Shown piece after piece: positions 10,001 through 19,911 of a stretch of 38,002 bases of DNA. The DNA comes from Pirellulaceae bacterium (GTDB lineage Bacteria > Planctomycetota > Planctomycetia > Pirellulales > Pirellulaceae). The translations under genes and the position numbers were made by a program. How positions within the stretch are numbered: the stretch's first letter is position 1; every line of letters begins with the position of its first letter. The stretch lies in the NCBI GenBank assembly GCA_028289675.1, contig JANQOL010000604.1, forward strand, positions 1 through 38,002, read 5' to 3'. The notes under the pieces were generated by a model. The model saw only the letters and a list, made by a program, of their open reading frames with translations, made no database searches and was not told the origin of the DNA.

Positions 10001-10586
10001 GGTCGTGGGGCGCGGGGATAGGGTGCTCGTTGGTGTCGTGCCAAGTTCCATCAAAGTCGTGGTAGCCAAGCAGAGTTTCCGGGCTGTCCGTGCCGGCTTT
10101 CAAGAAGTACTGGCCGCTACCAGCGAATCTCAAATACCGCTCGCCGACATAGCGCAGGTGTCCATGATTGCGGAAATCACGCCCAGACTTATCCGATTTG
10201 GCCACCGTGAATTCGCCTTGTCCGCCTTCCAGCGACACAGCTTCGTTGCCGTGCCGAAGCTCTGCGCGATATGTCCAGGTGCCCATCAACGGCGGAGAAA
10301 ACCTGGCCCGCCATTTGTTGCCAGCGGTGGCTGACGTTTCGGCCGCATTGCCGTCAGCCGCAAAGAATCCGGGGACTTCATAGCGCAGCTTGGACTCAGG
10401 ATGAATCAACCAGACCGTTAGCTCGTATTGCGCAAAGGGGCTCGATTCGGCGTCTTCGCCTTCATGCGGCCCGGCAAACGTCAATGTGACCGAATGCCAT
10501 TGTTTCAATTCACCGGACAACTCGGCAGCGTTGGCAGCGTCTGCGATCAGGGAGAGCAATAGAGTGAGTAAAATGGAATGTTTCAT
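7074..10586 (-). CDS. Secreted DUF5060/DUF4038-type glycoside hydrolase fused to a beta-lactamase-like serine hydrolase
   Basis: 1,170 residues from the ATG at 10586, chosen because it gives a signal peptide (MKHSILLTLLLSLIADAANA); an in-frame ATG 66 bp upstream would bury it. In order: DUF5060-like beta-sandwich (about 22-105); TIM-barrel glycosidase of the DUF4038/apiosidase-like type (about 125-500) with probable acid/base Glu in WNVGEEN (near 337) and nucleophile Glu in CCDEMGG (near 426); a WFDPRGGGP segment like the collagen-binding-type C-terminal domain of these enzymes; a CBM-like module (about 630-790, with WQ, CQGKNQWTW and FSMREDGF); and a class C beta-lactamase/esterase-like domain (about 820-1165) with SxxK in WSCSKSF (near 897) and YWD in place of YxN. 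The likely target is a plant or algal polysaccharide with ester or side-chain decoration. The fusion is uncommon in my experience. Substrate unknown. Confidence 0.87.
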   Translation of the reverse strand: MKHSILLTLLLSLIADAANAAELSGELKQWHSVTLTFAGPHEGEDAESSPFAQYELTVWLIHPESKLRYEVPGFFAADGNAAETSATAGNKWRARFSPPLMGTWTYRAELRHGNEAVSLEGGQGEFTVAKSDKSGRDFRNHGHLRYVGERYLRFAGSGQYFLKAGTDSPETLLGYHDFDGTWHDTNEHPIPAPHDPIELPSLDNGLHRYRDHVRDWRDGDPTWQSGKGRGLIGGINYLADQGVNSIYFLTMNVNGDGRNVWPWTGPWRHDRFDVSKLAQWNIVFEHMQRRGIQLHVVLQETENDHLLDSGQLGPLRKLYLREMVARFAHHPAIVWNVGEENLQTPEQQQAMADYIRRIDPYNHPIVLHNDHYAASNIQETFDPHLGQSTLDGTAIQDFHWNDVHYHTKKYVAASRAAGKPWVVCCDEMGGAQFGLPTDDNEPDHFNARSKGLWGNLMAGGAGVEWYFGWQNNSPQSDLSAETWRPRASMWQQSRIAIDFFQRYLPFTKMQSADHLARAYADYCFAKPGDTYCIYLFSGGNTRLDLERHGGPFSVHWFDPRGGGPLQRGGVKTVWGPGLVNVGQPPNHPGRDWVCLVRKTEPVFCADGRQHTIVVEAEHFSDQSKTDKRKWYTLKKSGQLPDVPSAGDPKTWVRGILSASKPASKGRFLRLLPDTRRTHDDPLIPGENFSPHPGMLAILSYRVHIDQPGRYYVWVRAFSTGTEDNGLHVGIDENWPQHGQRMQWCQGKNQWTWACAQRTEDEHCGVPMEIYLDIDEPGEHTIQFSMREDGFAFDQFLLTMDRDYRPSGAELGELVRFTRPDLPAEHHSDRSDKMMFPVEQWISKSPESQGVDSVQLRNALQYIAGHCKQDKLSEVMIIRNGVCIHQGNNTDNKHNIWSCSKSFTSTALGLLIADGRCSLDTRAADILPELRELYPDATLRHFTTMTSGFSAEGRSRWDDENEDWSWTPYVPDQPYFAPGTAYAYWDEAQMTLGRMLTRIGQRELRDYLDERVFQPTGMGDVAWLHEGEIDGIPICNGCTNVQLTARQLARFGHLFLNRGNWNGNQILPVEWVDAATRNQVSIELPVGKTDRSHVRGPGAYGFNWWTNGGENFMPAAPPKTYYASGLNHNLLFVIPEWNMVVVRMGVDGNPAMGKPQAWNSFFERLEQAILN

Positions 10587-10801
10587 CGATAACAGGTCCG
10601 GCTCGTTGATCGGAAAGCTGCTCGGAAAACTGCTCGGCAGCGTACAATGCAAGCTCGCTCAAGCAGTTGATGGGTGGGGCGTTTGGTTGCCAAATCATGG
10701 ATAGTACACGTCCATTGCCGGCGTGGCTTGGTGTCGGTCGCTAAATCTGAAATGTTTTCAAAATCCGCGTAAAACAGACGGCGTCAGAGACATTTATTTT
10801 C

Positions 10802-10805
10802 GGAG
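10802..10805 (+). promoter_or_regulatory. Ribosome binding site fixing a TTG start for the sigma factor
   Basis: GGAG lies 8 nt before TTG at 10814, in frame with the sigma factor. The first ATG codons in frame lie deep inside sigma region 2, so TTG is the probable start. Confidence 0.6.
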
Positions 10806-10813
10806 CAAGTTCA

Positions 10814-11395
10814 TTGTCCGACACGCCGGCTGATTTTGACGACCTGCTGGAGCAGGCTCAGCGGCCCGTACTTGGTTATCTAATCAGGCTGACGGGCTCG
10901 ATGCATGCTGCGCAGGATTTGTTGCAGATGGCCAATGTCACGGCGATCTCGAAGCAAAGTTCTTTTGCGGTCGGCACCGACTTCGTTGCTTGGTTGCGTA
11001 CGATTGCCATGAACCATTTTCGCAACCACGCGCGGAAGCAAGCCGGCGAGCGTCAGGTACCACTGGTGGATAGTGACTTGCACGAATTGATCGAACGTAG
11101 GCATCGGGAACGAATCGAAGCCAAACACCAGGTGGAACGGTGGCAGCGGGTGATGAACTGTGTGGAACGTTTGCCCGAGCACCAACACGACGTGGTGTTG
11201 CGGTTTTATCTGCACGGTCAGTCACTCCGGCAGATTGCGCAAGTTCTCAATCGAACAGCAAACGCGGTGGGTCAAACGTTGCACCGCGCGCGATCGGCGG
11301 TAGTGCGCTGCGTCCATCAACCACTTGCTGAATCGCCGAGTCCACCCCAAGAGGACTTACCCTCCAATTCCGTGGGTAGCTCACGTTATCTCTGA
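10814..11395 (+). CDS. ECF-family RNA polymerase sigma factor
   Basis: 193 residues. Sigma region 2 is visible at about 15-80 (YLIRLTGSMHAAQDLLQ, then DFVAWLRTIAMNHFRNHARK). Region 4 lies at about 120-170 (LPEHQHDVVLRFYLHGQSLRQIAQ, then NAVGQTLHRARSAV), with the helix-turn-helix expected to contact the -35 box. The sequence resembles the Rhodopirellula/Verrucomicrobium group of sigma-70 proteins. The downstream gene begins only 14 bp after the stop and starts with an anti-sigma-like N-terminal segment, so the pair probably forms a sigma/anti-sigma module. The 161 bp upstream of the start likely holds the promoter, but I cannot define it. Confidence 0.92.
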   Translation: MSDTPADFDDLLEQAQRPVLGYLIRLTGSMHAAQDLLQMANVTAISKQSSFAVGTDFVAWLRTIAMNHFRNHARKQAGERQVPLVDSDLHELIERRHRERIEAKHQVERWQRVMNCVERLPEHQHDVVLRFYLHGQSLRQIAQVLNRTANAVGQTLHRARSAVVRCVHQPLAESPSPPQEDLPSNSVGSSRYL

Positions 11396-11409
11396 GGTCA
11401 TCTGAAATC

Positions 11410-14400
11410 ATGAAATCACTGGATCGTTTTGACCGGTTATTGCAGCGGCATCATGCGGGCGAACTGGGACCGGATGAGACCTTGGAGCTGCGCGAACTTC
11501 TCAAGTCGGACGCGCAACTGCTCGACTGCTACTTGGATCTTTGTCAAGTCGATGAAGAATTGGCGGCCCTACATGGTCCTTCGATGATTCCCGCCGCTGA
11601 TGACATTCGGGACAGCCAAGCCATCGCCGAAGAGCGTCCGGAGGCCGCACAAAGCCGTGGGCTATGGAGTGTCGTTACGGTCGCCGCGGCGATGCTGCTG
11701 ATCGTGGGGGTGATTGCTCAAAGTGCTTGGAAGCCGAGTGGAACTGGGATCGTCATGGCCGACCCCGAGGAACAAATCGATAGCGATGGAGCGACCCGGC
11801 GGAGTCCGAATCCGTGGAAGGTCATCAATTCGACGGGTGCGATGAGCCATCCGACGTTGACCGAAGCGTCCATCCCGAACGTGGCTTCGGCCGCGACGCG
11901 CAGAATTCAATTCAATCGTGATATCCGTCCGATCTTGTCGGAGACTTGTTTTCATTGTCATGGTCCGGACGACCATGGACGGCGAGCTGACTTGCGGCTG
12001 GACATTCTGGCGGGGGCCACGGAAGACCGCGGAGACTATCAGGCGATTGTTCCTGGCAACCTCGGCGATAGTGAGGCTTGGAATCGAATCACCAGCGACG
12101 ATCCGGACCTGTTGATGCCGCCGCCCGAATCGCATTTGGCATTAAGCGAAGATCAGAAGACGCTTTTAAGACGCTGGATTGAACAAGGAGCCGGGTACGA
12201 ATCGCACTGGGCGTTTATTCCGCCCAAGGCTCCCGACGTTCCCGAGGTTGACTTCGCCATTGGCGATGTGACTTGGGGGCGAAACGCCATCGACGCGTTT
12301 GTCGCGGCCAGACTGGCCGAATCCGAGATGGCCCCGTCGCCAGAAGCAGATCCACGTACGCTGATTCGCCGATTGACGTTCGACTTGACGGGCTTGCCTC
12401 CGACAATCGACGAGGTGCGGTCTTTTGTTGGCGAATGCCAGACAGACAAAGAAGAGGCCATTCAACAGGCGATTACCCGACTGTTGGATTCACCGCATTT
12501 TGGAGAGCGGATGGCCGTTCCTTGGCTGGATCAAGCGCGTTACGCAGACACGAACGGATATTCCATCGATGGCGGACGCGATATGTGGTTGTGGCGTGAT
12601 TGGGTCATTCAGGCTTACAACGACAACATGCCCTTCGATCAGTTTTTGACCGAACAATTGGCAGGTGACTTGTTGCCCGATGCGTCCCCTGGGCAACGCA
12701 TTGCCAGCGGTTTCAATCGGAATCATATGATCACGCACGAAGGTGGCACGATCCCGGCAGAGAACCTGACGAACTATGTGGCCGACCGAGTCAAAACGAC
12801 TGGCGAGGTGTTTCTGGCTTTGACAATGGGCTGCGCGCAGTGCCATGACCACAAGTACGATCCAATCTCTCAAAAGGAGTATTACCAGTTCTTTGCGTTC
12901 TTCAATGAACTGGAGGACCGCGGTCTGGACGGTAACTCCGGCGTCAACTCGGCGCCGCGAATTATGGCTCCTACCGTTCTGCGCAGCGATGAAGTGAAGA
13001 CTATTCAGGCCGATATCAAGGCCGTGCAAGAAGAGCTGCAGACGACGACCGACGGCTTTGACGACTGGTTGGCGTCGGAGCGTCAGCGCGAGCTTAACCG
13101 CGGACAGGGTTTCAAGTTCGTCGATGCCACGCTTTTGGACGCCTCATCGCCAAACCGGCCGGGACCGTTTGAGTTCAGCGAAGATGGCAGTGTTCGAGTG
13201 TCTGAGCCAAGCCGAGGACTGAACGGATTCAGCCACTCCATTCAGCTGGCGCAGGACTCCGTGGATTTGGTCACGGGCATCCGACTCGAGTTCATACCGC
13301 AGGAAGCTGGCCAAAACGAGGACGGTGAGAAAGCCGAAGACGCCAGCACCGGCCAAGAGGAATCGAAGCCAAAGCCGCTGGTGCTCACTCCATTTGACGA
13401 TGGGGTGCCGAAGGTGACCGCCGTACTGGTATCGGCAACGACACAGGCTGCTGACCAAGTGGATTACAACAGTCAGCGGGTGTTGAGCGAGGCGACCGCC
13501 AGCAGCACGGCCGAGGGACACCCAGCAGCTTCGGTGTTGGATGAACGCAATCTACAGTGGTGGCAGCCAGTCGGCGGTGATGGACCACAGCATTTAACGC
13601 TGACGTTCGAACGACCTGTCGATCCCGCCAACACGCCTTTTCTTTCAGTATTGGTCTTCTTCGGCACGAACCAGTCCATGCCATTCCACTGGCGGGTCCG
13701 ACCCTTTGCCGGAAACGATACGGAGAGCAAGTGGGATGAGGAAATCGCCGCTGCCATCACGCGCGAACCATCGGAATGGCAAGCGGAAACCCGGCAAGAC
13801 GTCGTGTCTGTGTTTCGTTCAAGCGCGGTCGGCCTAGATGGACTGCGGACACGGTTGAAAAATTTGCAAGAACGTCGTGACGTGTTGACAGCGGAGCATT
13901 CGACGATGGTCATGAACACCGCGGCCAAACCGAGAAAGACGTTTGTTTTGGAACGCGGTCAGTACGACGCGCCCTTAGATCAAGTGATACCGCAGACGCC
14001 AGGGGTCCTGCCCCCACTGCCGATCGTCAGTCAAAATGCGTCTGGCGTTGATGACACCAAAGATGACGATGGCGAGGCCACGTCCACACGACTCGACCTG
14101 GCCCGGTGGATGACGGATCCCAATCATCCGCTGACCGCTCGCGTTGCGGTGAATCGGATCTGGGCCATGTTCTTTGGCACGGGAATCGTTGCCACCTCAG
14201 CTGACTTTGGTTCGCAAGGCGAATACCCCAGCCACCCAGAGCTGCTGGACTATCTGGCGACCAAGTTGGTACGGGATGGCTGGGATCAAAAGCAACTGAT
14301 TCGGGAGATTGTCTCCAGTGCAACGTATCGCCAGCAATCCAAGGCGACTGAGGAGCAGCGGGCGTTGGATCCGGGAAATCGATTGTTGGGGCGTGGCCCA

Positions 14401-15045
14401 CGCTTTCGATTGCCCGCTGAGTTCATTCGTGATCAGGCACTGCAGTTAAGCGGCCTGTTGGTACCCAGAATTGGCGGTCCTAGTGTGCACCCATACCAGC
14501 CGCCAGGATTGTGGAAGGAAGTCAGCCACTTTGGCAGCACTCCGGCCACCAAACAGGTTTTTGTGCAGGACCACGGTGAAAAGCTCTACCGAAGGAGTCT
14601 GTATACGATCGTCAAGCGAACGAGTCCGCATCCGGCCATGGCTGCTTTTGATGCTCCCAACCGAGAGATGTGCGTTGTGGATCGCGGCGTCACGAACACA
14701 CCACTGCAAGCTTTGGTGACCTTGAATGACCCCCAGTTCGCGGAAGCGTCGCGGGCGCTGGCGGCCCGATGGCTGCGGGAGCAGCCACTCGCGGATGAAG
14801 AGCGGATTGTGCTGGCGTTTGAGACCGTGTTGTCGCGGCCTCCTAGCGACGCGGAGGTCGTAGCTGTTATCGACTTTTTGAAATCGGAACGATTTCGCTA
14901 CCAACAATCCAAGGACGAAGCAAGTCAGGTTGTATCCGTTGGAGAAGCTCCCTTGGCAACCGGAGTTGAACCCATTGAACACGCGGCTTGGACACATGTG
15001 GCTACGCTGCTGCTGAATTTAAGTGAGGCGCTGACTAGATCTTAG
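11410..15045 (+). CDS. Anti-sigma-like membrane anchor fused to PSCyt1-DUF1549-DUF1553 cytochrome protein
   Basis: 1,211 residues. Residues 1-83 form a cytoplasmic helical segment ([17 protein letters not shown], then [18 protein letters not shown]) of the kind found in planctomycete anti-sigma/FecR-like proteins. One transmembrane helix follows at about 85-104. Outside it lie PSCyt1 with haem motif CFHCH (180-184), DUF1549 (about 295-500) with second CxxCH CAQCH (475-479), a discoidin-like segment (about 690-770), and DUF1553 (about 890-1150; [38 protein letters not shown]). Such proteins are abundant in Planctomycetes and usually precede DUF1501 genes; a role in polysaccharide use or redox is suspected but not proved. 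Its position just after the sigma gene suggests it both anchors and controls that factor. The stop is TAG at 15045. Confidence 0.9.
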   Translation: MKSLDRFDRLLQRHHAGELGPDETLELRELLKSDAQLLDCYLDLCQVDEELAALHGPSMIPAADDIRDSQAIAEERPEAAQSRGLWSVVTVAAAMLLIVGVIAQSAWKPSGTGIVMADPEEQIDSDGATRRSPNPWKVINSTGAMSHPTLTEASIPNVASAATRRIQFNRDIRPILSETCFHCHGPDDHGRRADLRLDILAGATEDRGDYQAIVPGNLGDSEAWNRITSDDPDLLMPPPESHLALSEDQKTLLRRWIEQGAGYESHWAFIPPKAPDVPEVDFAIGDVTWGRNAIDAFVAARLAESEMAPSPEADPRTLIRRLTFDLTGLPPTIDEVRSFVGECQTDKEEAIQQAITRLLDSPHFGERMAVPWLDQARYADTNGYSIDGGRDMWLWRDWVIQAYNDNMPFDQFLTEQLAGDLLPDASPGQRIASGFNRNHMITHEGGTIPAENLTNYVADRVKTTGEVFLALTMGCAQCHDHKYDPISQKEYYQFFAFFNELEDRGLDGNSGVNSAPRIMAPTVLRSDEVKTIQADIKAVQEELQTTTDGFDDWLASERQRELNRGQGFKFVDATLLDASSPNRPGPFEFSEDGSVRVSEPSRGLNGFSHSIQLAQDSVDLVTGIRLEFIPQEAGQNEDGEKAEDASTGQEESKPKPLVLTPFDDGVPKVTAVLVSATTQAADQVDYNSQRVLSEATASSTAEGHPAASVLDERNLQWWQPVGGDGPQHLTLTFERPVDPANTPFLSVLVFFGTNQSMPFHWRVRPFAGNDTESKWDEEIAAAITREPSEWQAETRQDVVSVFRSSAVGLDGLRTRLKNLQERRDVLTAEHSTMVMNTAAKPRKTFVLERGQYDAPLDQVIPQTPGVLPPLPIVSQNASGVDDTKDDDGEATSTRLDLARWMTDPNHPLTARVAVNRIWAMFFGTGIVATSADFGSQGEYPSHPELLDYLATKLVRDGWDQKQLIREIVSSATYRQQSKATEEQRALDPGNRLLGRGPRFRLPAEFIRDQALQLSGLLVPRIGGPSVHPYQPPGLWKEVSHFGSTPATKQVFVQDHGEKLYRRSLYTIVKRTSPHPAMAAFDAPNREMCVVDRGVTNTPLQALVTLNDPQFAEASRALAARWLREQPLADEERIVLAFETVLSRPPSDAEVVAVIDFLKSERFRYQQSKDEASQVVSVGEAPLATGVEPIEHAAWTHVATLLLNLSEALTRS

Positions 15046-15132
15046 CGCGGTTTTGCATGGCCGCGTACACCGCCCGGTTGTTTGAGCAGCCGTGGATCGA
15101 GGCGCTAGCAAAGAACTTTGGAACCACGAAGC

Positions 15133-16605
15133 ATGAGTCTTTCACTACACGACGAAGTTACAAAGCGGCAATCTCAACTGATGACACGGCGCTCGTTGCT
15201 GGGCAGTTCTGCTGCTAGTGTCGGAGCTATCGCGCTGGCAGATTTGCTGTCGTCCGAGCGAGTGAGTGCGTCGGAGCCTTCTGCCGCAAACAGCGTGCTG
15301 CCTCACTTTGCTCCCAAAGCGAAACGCGTCATCTATCTGTTTCAATCCGGTGGGCCAAGTCACGTCGACTTGTTTGACCAACACGATGAACTCGAACAAC
15401 TGCACGGCACGGATCTTCCGGGTTCGGTGCGCGGAAGCCAACGTCTCACCGGGATGACGTCCGGTCAAAAGAGCTTTCCCGTACTGAAGGCCTTGTGGGG
15501 AGGCAAGCGTTGCGGAAGCCACGGAACGTGGATCGGTAATCTTCTGCCACATACGCAAAAGATGGCCGACGACATCACGATCTTGCGTTCTTTGTGGACC
15601 GAGGCGATCAATCATGATCCGGCCGTCACGTTCATCAATACGGGCTCGCAACAGATGGGGCATCCGTCGATGGGGGCCTGGTTGAGTTATGGCCTGGGCA
15701 CCGAGAACGAGGATTTTCCCGCGTATATGGTGCTCCTCAGCCAGGGGAGCGGCAAGAATCCCGGCCAGCCGCTTTTTTCACGGCTCTGGGGCAGTGGTTA
15801 CCTGCCCTCCAGCCATCAAGGCGTCATGCTGCGTCCGGGCGCGAATCCCGTGCTGTACTTGCAAAACCCGCAAGGTGTGTCCCGAGACTCACGTCGCAGT
15901 CTGTTGGACACGCTCGGCCAGCTGAATCGAATGCACGCCGAAGCCGCTGGCTCCGAGGAAACGCTGTCGCGCATCGAGGCTTACGAAATGGCCTACCGCA
16001 TGCAAACATCGGTACCGGACTTGACCGACTTGTCTGACGAACCCGAGTCGACTTTTCAGTTGTATGGCGATGATGCCCGCCGACCAGGCAGCTTTGCGGC
16101 GAATTGCCTGCTCGCGCGCCGCATGGCGCAACGTGGCGTTCGTTTCATCCAGCTGTTTCATCGCGGTTGGGATCAGCACATATCGATCAAGAATCAACTG
16201 CCGCGTCAATGCCGCGACGTCGACCAGGCATCAGCGGCGCTGGTTCAGGATTTGAAGCGCTTGAGCATGCTGGACGACACGCTGGTGATCTGGGGAGGCG
16301 AGTTTGGACGCACGGTTTACAGTCAGGGGGCTTTCGGTAGCCCGACGTCAGGCCGCGATCACCATGGTCGCTGTTTTTCCATTTGGATGGCCGGCGGCGG
16401 TATCAAAGCGGGGTACGACTACGGCAAGACTGATGAGTTTGCTTACAACATCGTCGAAAATCCGGTTCACATCCGCGATCTGAACGCGACGATCCTGCAT
16501 CAACTAGGCATCGACCACGAACGATTCACGTTCAAGTTCCGTGGGCTGAATCAACGTCTCACCGGTGTCGAAGAAGCAAATGTTGTGAAAGACATTCTCG
16601 CCTGA
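15133..16605 (+). CDS. Tat-exported DUF1501 (sulfatase-like fold) protein
   Basis: 490 residues from ATG 15133; an in-frame TTG 15 bp earlier is possible but has no better ribosome site. The N-terminus is a twin-arginine signal ([22 protein letters not shown]). The mature part shows DUF1501 landmarks: [19 protein letters not shown], the [19 protein letters not shown] stretch, [13 protein letters not shown], and [19 protein letters not shown] near the C-terminus, with His and Asp residues typical of the alkaline phosphatase/sulfatase superfamily. It is 87 bp downstream of the PSCyt1/DUF1553 gene, the usual partner arrangement. It probably acts in the periplasm or at the cell surface with that protein. 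No Cys/Ser formylglycine signature (CxPxR) of true sulfatases is visible, so sulfatase activity is not implied. Confidence 0.92.
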   Translation: MSLSLHDEVTKRQSQLMTRRSLLGSSAASVGAIALADLLSSERVSASEPSAANSVLPHFAPKAKRVIYLFQSGGPSHVDLFDQHDELEQLHGTDLPGSVRGSQRLTGMTSGQKSFPVLKALWGGKRCGSHGTWIGNLLPHTQKMADDITILRSLWTEAINHDPAVTFINTGSQQMGHPSMGAWLSYGLGTENEDFPAYMVLLSQGSGKNPGQPLFSRLWGSGYLPSSHQGVMLRPGANPVLYLQNPQGVSRDSRRSLLDTLGQLNRMHAEAAGSEETLSRIEAYEMAYRMQTSVPDLTDLSDEPESTFQLYGDDARRPGSFAANCLLARRMAQRGVRFIQLFHRGWDQHISIKNQLPRQCRDVDQASAALVQDLKRLSMLDDTLVIWGGEFGRTVYSQGAFGSPTSGRDHHGRCFSIWMAGGGIKAGYDYGKTDEFAYNIVENPVHIRDLNATILHQLGIDHERFTFKFRGLNQRLTGVEEANVVKDILA

Positions 16606-16664
16606 TGCAGTTTGATTTATTGCGAGATGTGCGGGCGACTCGTACTCGACGCATCTAAGACCGG

Positions 16665-18071
16665 CTACCTACCCGCGGCACCCGACATCAACCCCACCGT
16701 GTTCTCCGCGATGACCCGATAGCTGGACGTCGGAGAAGCCACGTCATCGACAAACTGCATCTTGACCAACGGTTGCAATGGAGTATCGCTGTACTGGAGT
16801 CCCTGAAATACGGTGCGGCCTCGTTTGTTGTTGGGTTTGCTTGGGATCGTCGCAATGATCTTGCCGTCTCGCTCGATGTGAAAGCGAGCAATGCCGCTTT
16901 CCAGATCGGCCTCTGCTTCCCAGTGAATCACATTGCCTTTTCGCGACACGTTGGTCGGCATCGGCGGTGGAGTGTCATCGCTAACGCTCGTGTCGTTCAC
17001 ATACTCCATCCATTTCCGGGCAATCACCTCGTTCGGCAGCCAGCCGAGCTTGAGCGGATCACCGCTCGCATCGCTCGCGGGTGTGACCTTCCGACCCGTC
17101 GGCTCCGATAGCCAACCGGCATCTGAAGGCAATTCATGCATGGAGGTCGACTCATCGGAGCGTAATCGCAACGATAAACACGTGTCGAACCAAGGAATGG
17201 CCAAATAGCGTTGATTGCCACATTCGTGGGACGTCAACGGATCAACGGCAACGCCAATGAGGCCCTTTCGTGATCGGAAGTGCTCAAAGAAACTGCGGAC
17301 GTTGGGCCAAACTTTTGCGAACCGTCCTTCGTCGTTGGTCACACCTTCGCGAGTTCCCAAGTTGCACATAACGGGCACGTTCAAGCTGCCGTGATTCATC
17401 TTAAAAGGTCTCGTGTCGGGGCGCTCCGGGTCGGGCTGTAGTCGTGGAGCGCCGGAACGAAGCCAAGCAGCAACGACCCGTTCTGGGTGAAGCAATAACA
17501 TGCCGCCAACCCATGAGGCTCCACCACTATGTCCCCACAGGGCCCAGGGCACGGTTTGCAATTCGGAATGACCGGATTGTTCGCCGAGATCACGTAACGC
17601 ACGTTGAAAGGCCGCGCCGGACCCATTCCTTGGATCGCACCATCGTTGGCAAACCACGCCATCGGGCGCTTCATACGCTGGCGATAACAAAACGCAGTCG
17701 TGCTTCTTCGCCAACTGCTGCCAGTGCAGATCGTAGGCACCGGTCAGCCCCGACTTGCACGAGCCCGTACCACAACCGTGTTGATGGACGACAATGCCCC
17801 GCAGTCGGTCGACCGCAGGAATCCAAATCGTAAAGTTGACCGGTACCGCCAACTTCGATTCGCCGTCTTCCCGCTCATAGCGAACTCGATAGTACGGTGG
17901 TTTCGCCTCCGGGTAGATAGCGAAGGCCTGAATCTGGGCCTGGGCGCTACCCACCTGCGTCAGAAGACAGCCCAAGATACCGATGACAATAGATGGTACG
18001 TTGGATCGTCGCTTCTGAGGTGGGTTCGCGAAAGCTACCAGCTGCGCGACACGCGGATTGGAATCCAGCAT
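16665..18071 (-). CDS. Secreted alpha/beta hydrolase with C-terminal FN3-like domain
   Basis: 468 residues. The start at 18071 gives a charged N-terminus followed by a hydrophobic segment (VPSIVIGILGCLLTQVGSAQA), a long-n-region signal peptide. The hydrolase core has a nucleophile elbow GHSGGAS (the Ser is the likely nucleophile), an oxyanion-type HQHGCGTG segment near residue 95, and SHECGNQRYLAIPWFDTCL as the likely His region. This resembles secreted poly(hydroxyalkanoate) depolymerase/feruloyl-esterase-like enzymes. The last ~100 residues (TNVSRKGNVIHWEAEAD, then FHIERDGKIIATI) look like a fibronectin type III domain. It converges on the DUF1501 gene with a 59-bp gap. Substrate unknown. 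Confidence 0.82.
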   Translation of the reverse strand: MLDSNPRVAQLVAFANPPQKRRSNVPSIVIGILGCLLTQVGSAQAQIQAFAIYPEAKPPYYRVRYEREDGESKLAVPVNFTIWIPAVDRLRGIVVHQHGCGTGSCKSGLTGAYDLHWQQLAKKHDCVLLSPAYEAPDGVVCQRWCDPRNGSGAAFQRALRDLGEQSGHSELQTVPWALWGHSGGASWVGGMLLLHPERVVAAWLRSGAPRLQPDPERPDTRPFKMNHGSLNVPVMCNLGTREGVTNDEGRFAKVWPNVRSFFEHFRSRKGLIGVAVDPLTSHECGNQRYLAIPWFDTCLSLRLRSDESTSMHELPSDAGWLSEPTGRKVTPASDASGDPLKLGWLPNEVIARKWMEYVNDTSVSDDTPPPMPTNVSRKGNVIHWEAEADLESGIARFHIERDGKIIATIPSKPNNKRGRTVFQGLQYSDTPLQPLVKMQFVDDVASPTSSYRVIAENTVGLMSGAAGR

Positions 18072-18306
18072 TTGTCATTCTCGATTTGGTACTTGCGGTG
18101 GTTGCGACTCCATTGAGGTAGCCGATTGCTGGATTTTATTCGAGGTAAGATGGCGATGCGATCACACGCGTCCAAAACATCGATGATTCGCTGCATAGGA
18201 TTTGGTCACCAGAAATCTGCCAGTAGAAGATTGAACGTGTAACGGTCTGGCGTTCATTCCTGGGAGAGCAAACATCCGACAATCCCCCCAAGCCGTGAGG
18301 CAGGTG

Positions 18307-19872
18307 ATGAAAAAATCGTGGTCACGCCGTCGTTTTCTTTCCTCGGGCAGTCTGCTGTCAGCTTCATTGGGAGCCTCCGGAGTAGCGGCCCTGGGCAATC
18401 TGGCTCCACTTCGCGCGGACGACTCCAAGCTCGAGGGCAATACCAAGCTGATGTCGGATGGGCTGCGGGCCGACGTCGAGATCGAGCGTCTGGTGCGGTT
18501 GATCGACCAGACTCCGCGCGAGCAGGCCGTCGAAATGATGGTCAACCAGCTCCGTTCCGGAGTCAGCTACCGAAGCTTTCTGAGCGCGGTATTTGTAGCT
18601 GCGGGGCGCTTCAATATGTCACCGCACAAAGTGCTGATGGTCAATTCGGCACATCGTATCAGCCTCGATATGCCGCGGGAACAGATGCTGTTACCGATGT
18701 TTTGGGCGCTCGATACGCTGATGCACGAGCGGAAAGACGGACTTCGGCACGAAGCGTTCGAGTTGCGGAGCATCTCGCCGTCCGCAGCCGAATCCGAACT
18801 GGCAGACGCCATGAATCGTTTTGATTCGGAACGCGCCACGTCAGCGATACTGGTGCTATCGCGAACCATCGGACCCCGACCGGCAATGAGCCGCTTGTGG
18901 CGATATGCAGCGCGAGACTTCAGCTTTATTGGGCACCGCGCGATCGCCATGGCGAATTCGTGGCGTGTGTTGGAAACGATTGGTTGGGAAAACGCCGAGC
19001 CGATGTTTGAGTTCGTAATCCGGCAACTCAATGGCGGAAAATGGGAGCACTGGTGTCACGACGAAAACGTCGCTCGGGCGAAAGAACTAGATAAGCTGCC
19101 CGCCACCTGGGCCGGAACAAAATCGAATCCGGCAGCCACGGAAGAATTGCTCGAGACATTTCGGAAGGAAGATCATTTTGCCGCGTGCAAACATGCCTAC
19201 GAGTTGCTCGTCGAAGGTAGAGCCCAAGCTGCCGCAATTTGGGACGCGGTGTATTTGATTGGCGGCGAGTTCATGATGAGCTATCCCGTAGCCGACTATA
19301 TCCGTGCGGCTCCGCTACATACGAATACGTCGTCCGAGGCATTGCGCGTGGCCTTCGATCGGTGTGGCGACCCGGAAGTTCGGCTGTATACGTTATTGCA
19401 AGCGGTTGCCTGGGCGGGCAACTTCTTCAGCGTAGGTCGTGAACGAGATAATCTGCGGCCTATCAAGATCACCGAGATTCCCGAAGTCGAAGTTCCTCAA
19501 CAGCCCAGCCAAGCCGTCGAGGCGATCTTTTCCACTCAACCGCGTCAGCGGTTCGTCGAAGATGACCTGTCCAAGTCACGCGGTGTCATCGGTAGTCGCG
19601 AAGAAATGGATCAAGCATCACAAATGGCCTTTGCGTTCGCCAAACAACATGAAAACCACACCGAGTTCCTGTCGACGGCCCGCACCGTTACGGCGATGAA
19701 AGCAACTCAGAACACGCATGACGTCAAGTTTCCGGCCGCGATTTTTGACACTTACCGGCGCATTTCTCCCGAGTGGCGTCCGCATGTCATTGCCGCGTCG
19801 ATGCACCACCTTCACAGTTCCAAGATGCTTGACAATGCAGCGACCCAACAGATGAAGGAGCTGCTGGGTTGA
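18307..19872 (+). CDS. Tat-exported protein of unknown function
   Basis: 521 residues from ATG 18307. GAGG at 18297-18300, 6 nt upstream, favours this start over the in-frame GTG at 18295. The N-terminus is a twin-arginine signal (SRRRFLSSGSLLSASLGASG). The rest is predicted largely alpha-helical, with conserved-looking His/Asn clusters (SPHKVLMVNSAHR near 105 and FSFIGHRAIAMANSW near 205) that could bind a metal or cofactor; this is only an impression from residue pattern. I do not recognise the family. It is divergent from the alpha/beta hydrolase at 16665-18071, with 235 bp between them and no obvious operator there. Confidence 0.8.
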   Translation: MKKSWSRRRFLSSGSLLSASLGASGVAALGNLAPLRADDSKLEGNTKLMSDGLRADVEIERLVRLIDQTPREQAVEMMVNQLRSGVSYRSFLSAVFVAAGRFNMSPHKVLMVNSAHRISLDMPREQMLLPMFWALDTLMHERKDGLRHEAFELRSISPSAAESELADAMNRFDSERATSAILVLSRTIGPRPAMSRLWRYAARDFSFIGHRAIAMANSWRVLETIGWENAEPMFEFVIRQLNGGKWEHWCHDENVARAKELDKLPATWAGTKSNPAATEELLETFRKEDHFAACKHAYELLVEGRAQAAAIWDAVYLIGGEFMMSYPVADYIRAAPLHTNTSSEALRVAFDRCGDPEVRLYTLLQAVAWAGNFFSVGRERDNLRPIKITEIPEVEVPQQPSQAVEAIFSTQPRQRFVEDDLSKSRGVIGSREEMDQASQMAFAFAKQHENHTEFLSTARTVTAMKATQNTHDVKFPAAIFDTYRRISPEWRPHVIAASMHHLHSSKMLDNAATQQMKELLG

Positions 19873-19911
19873 TCCAACCAGGCATTGTCCGAGCAGTCAT
19901 GGTCAGTTTTT

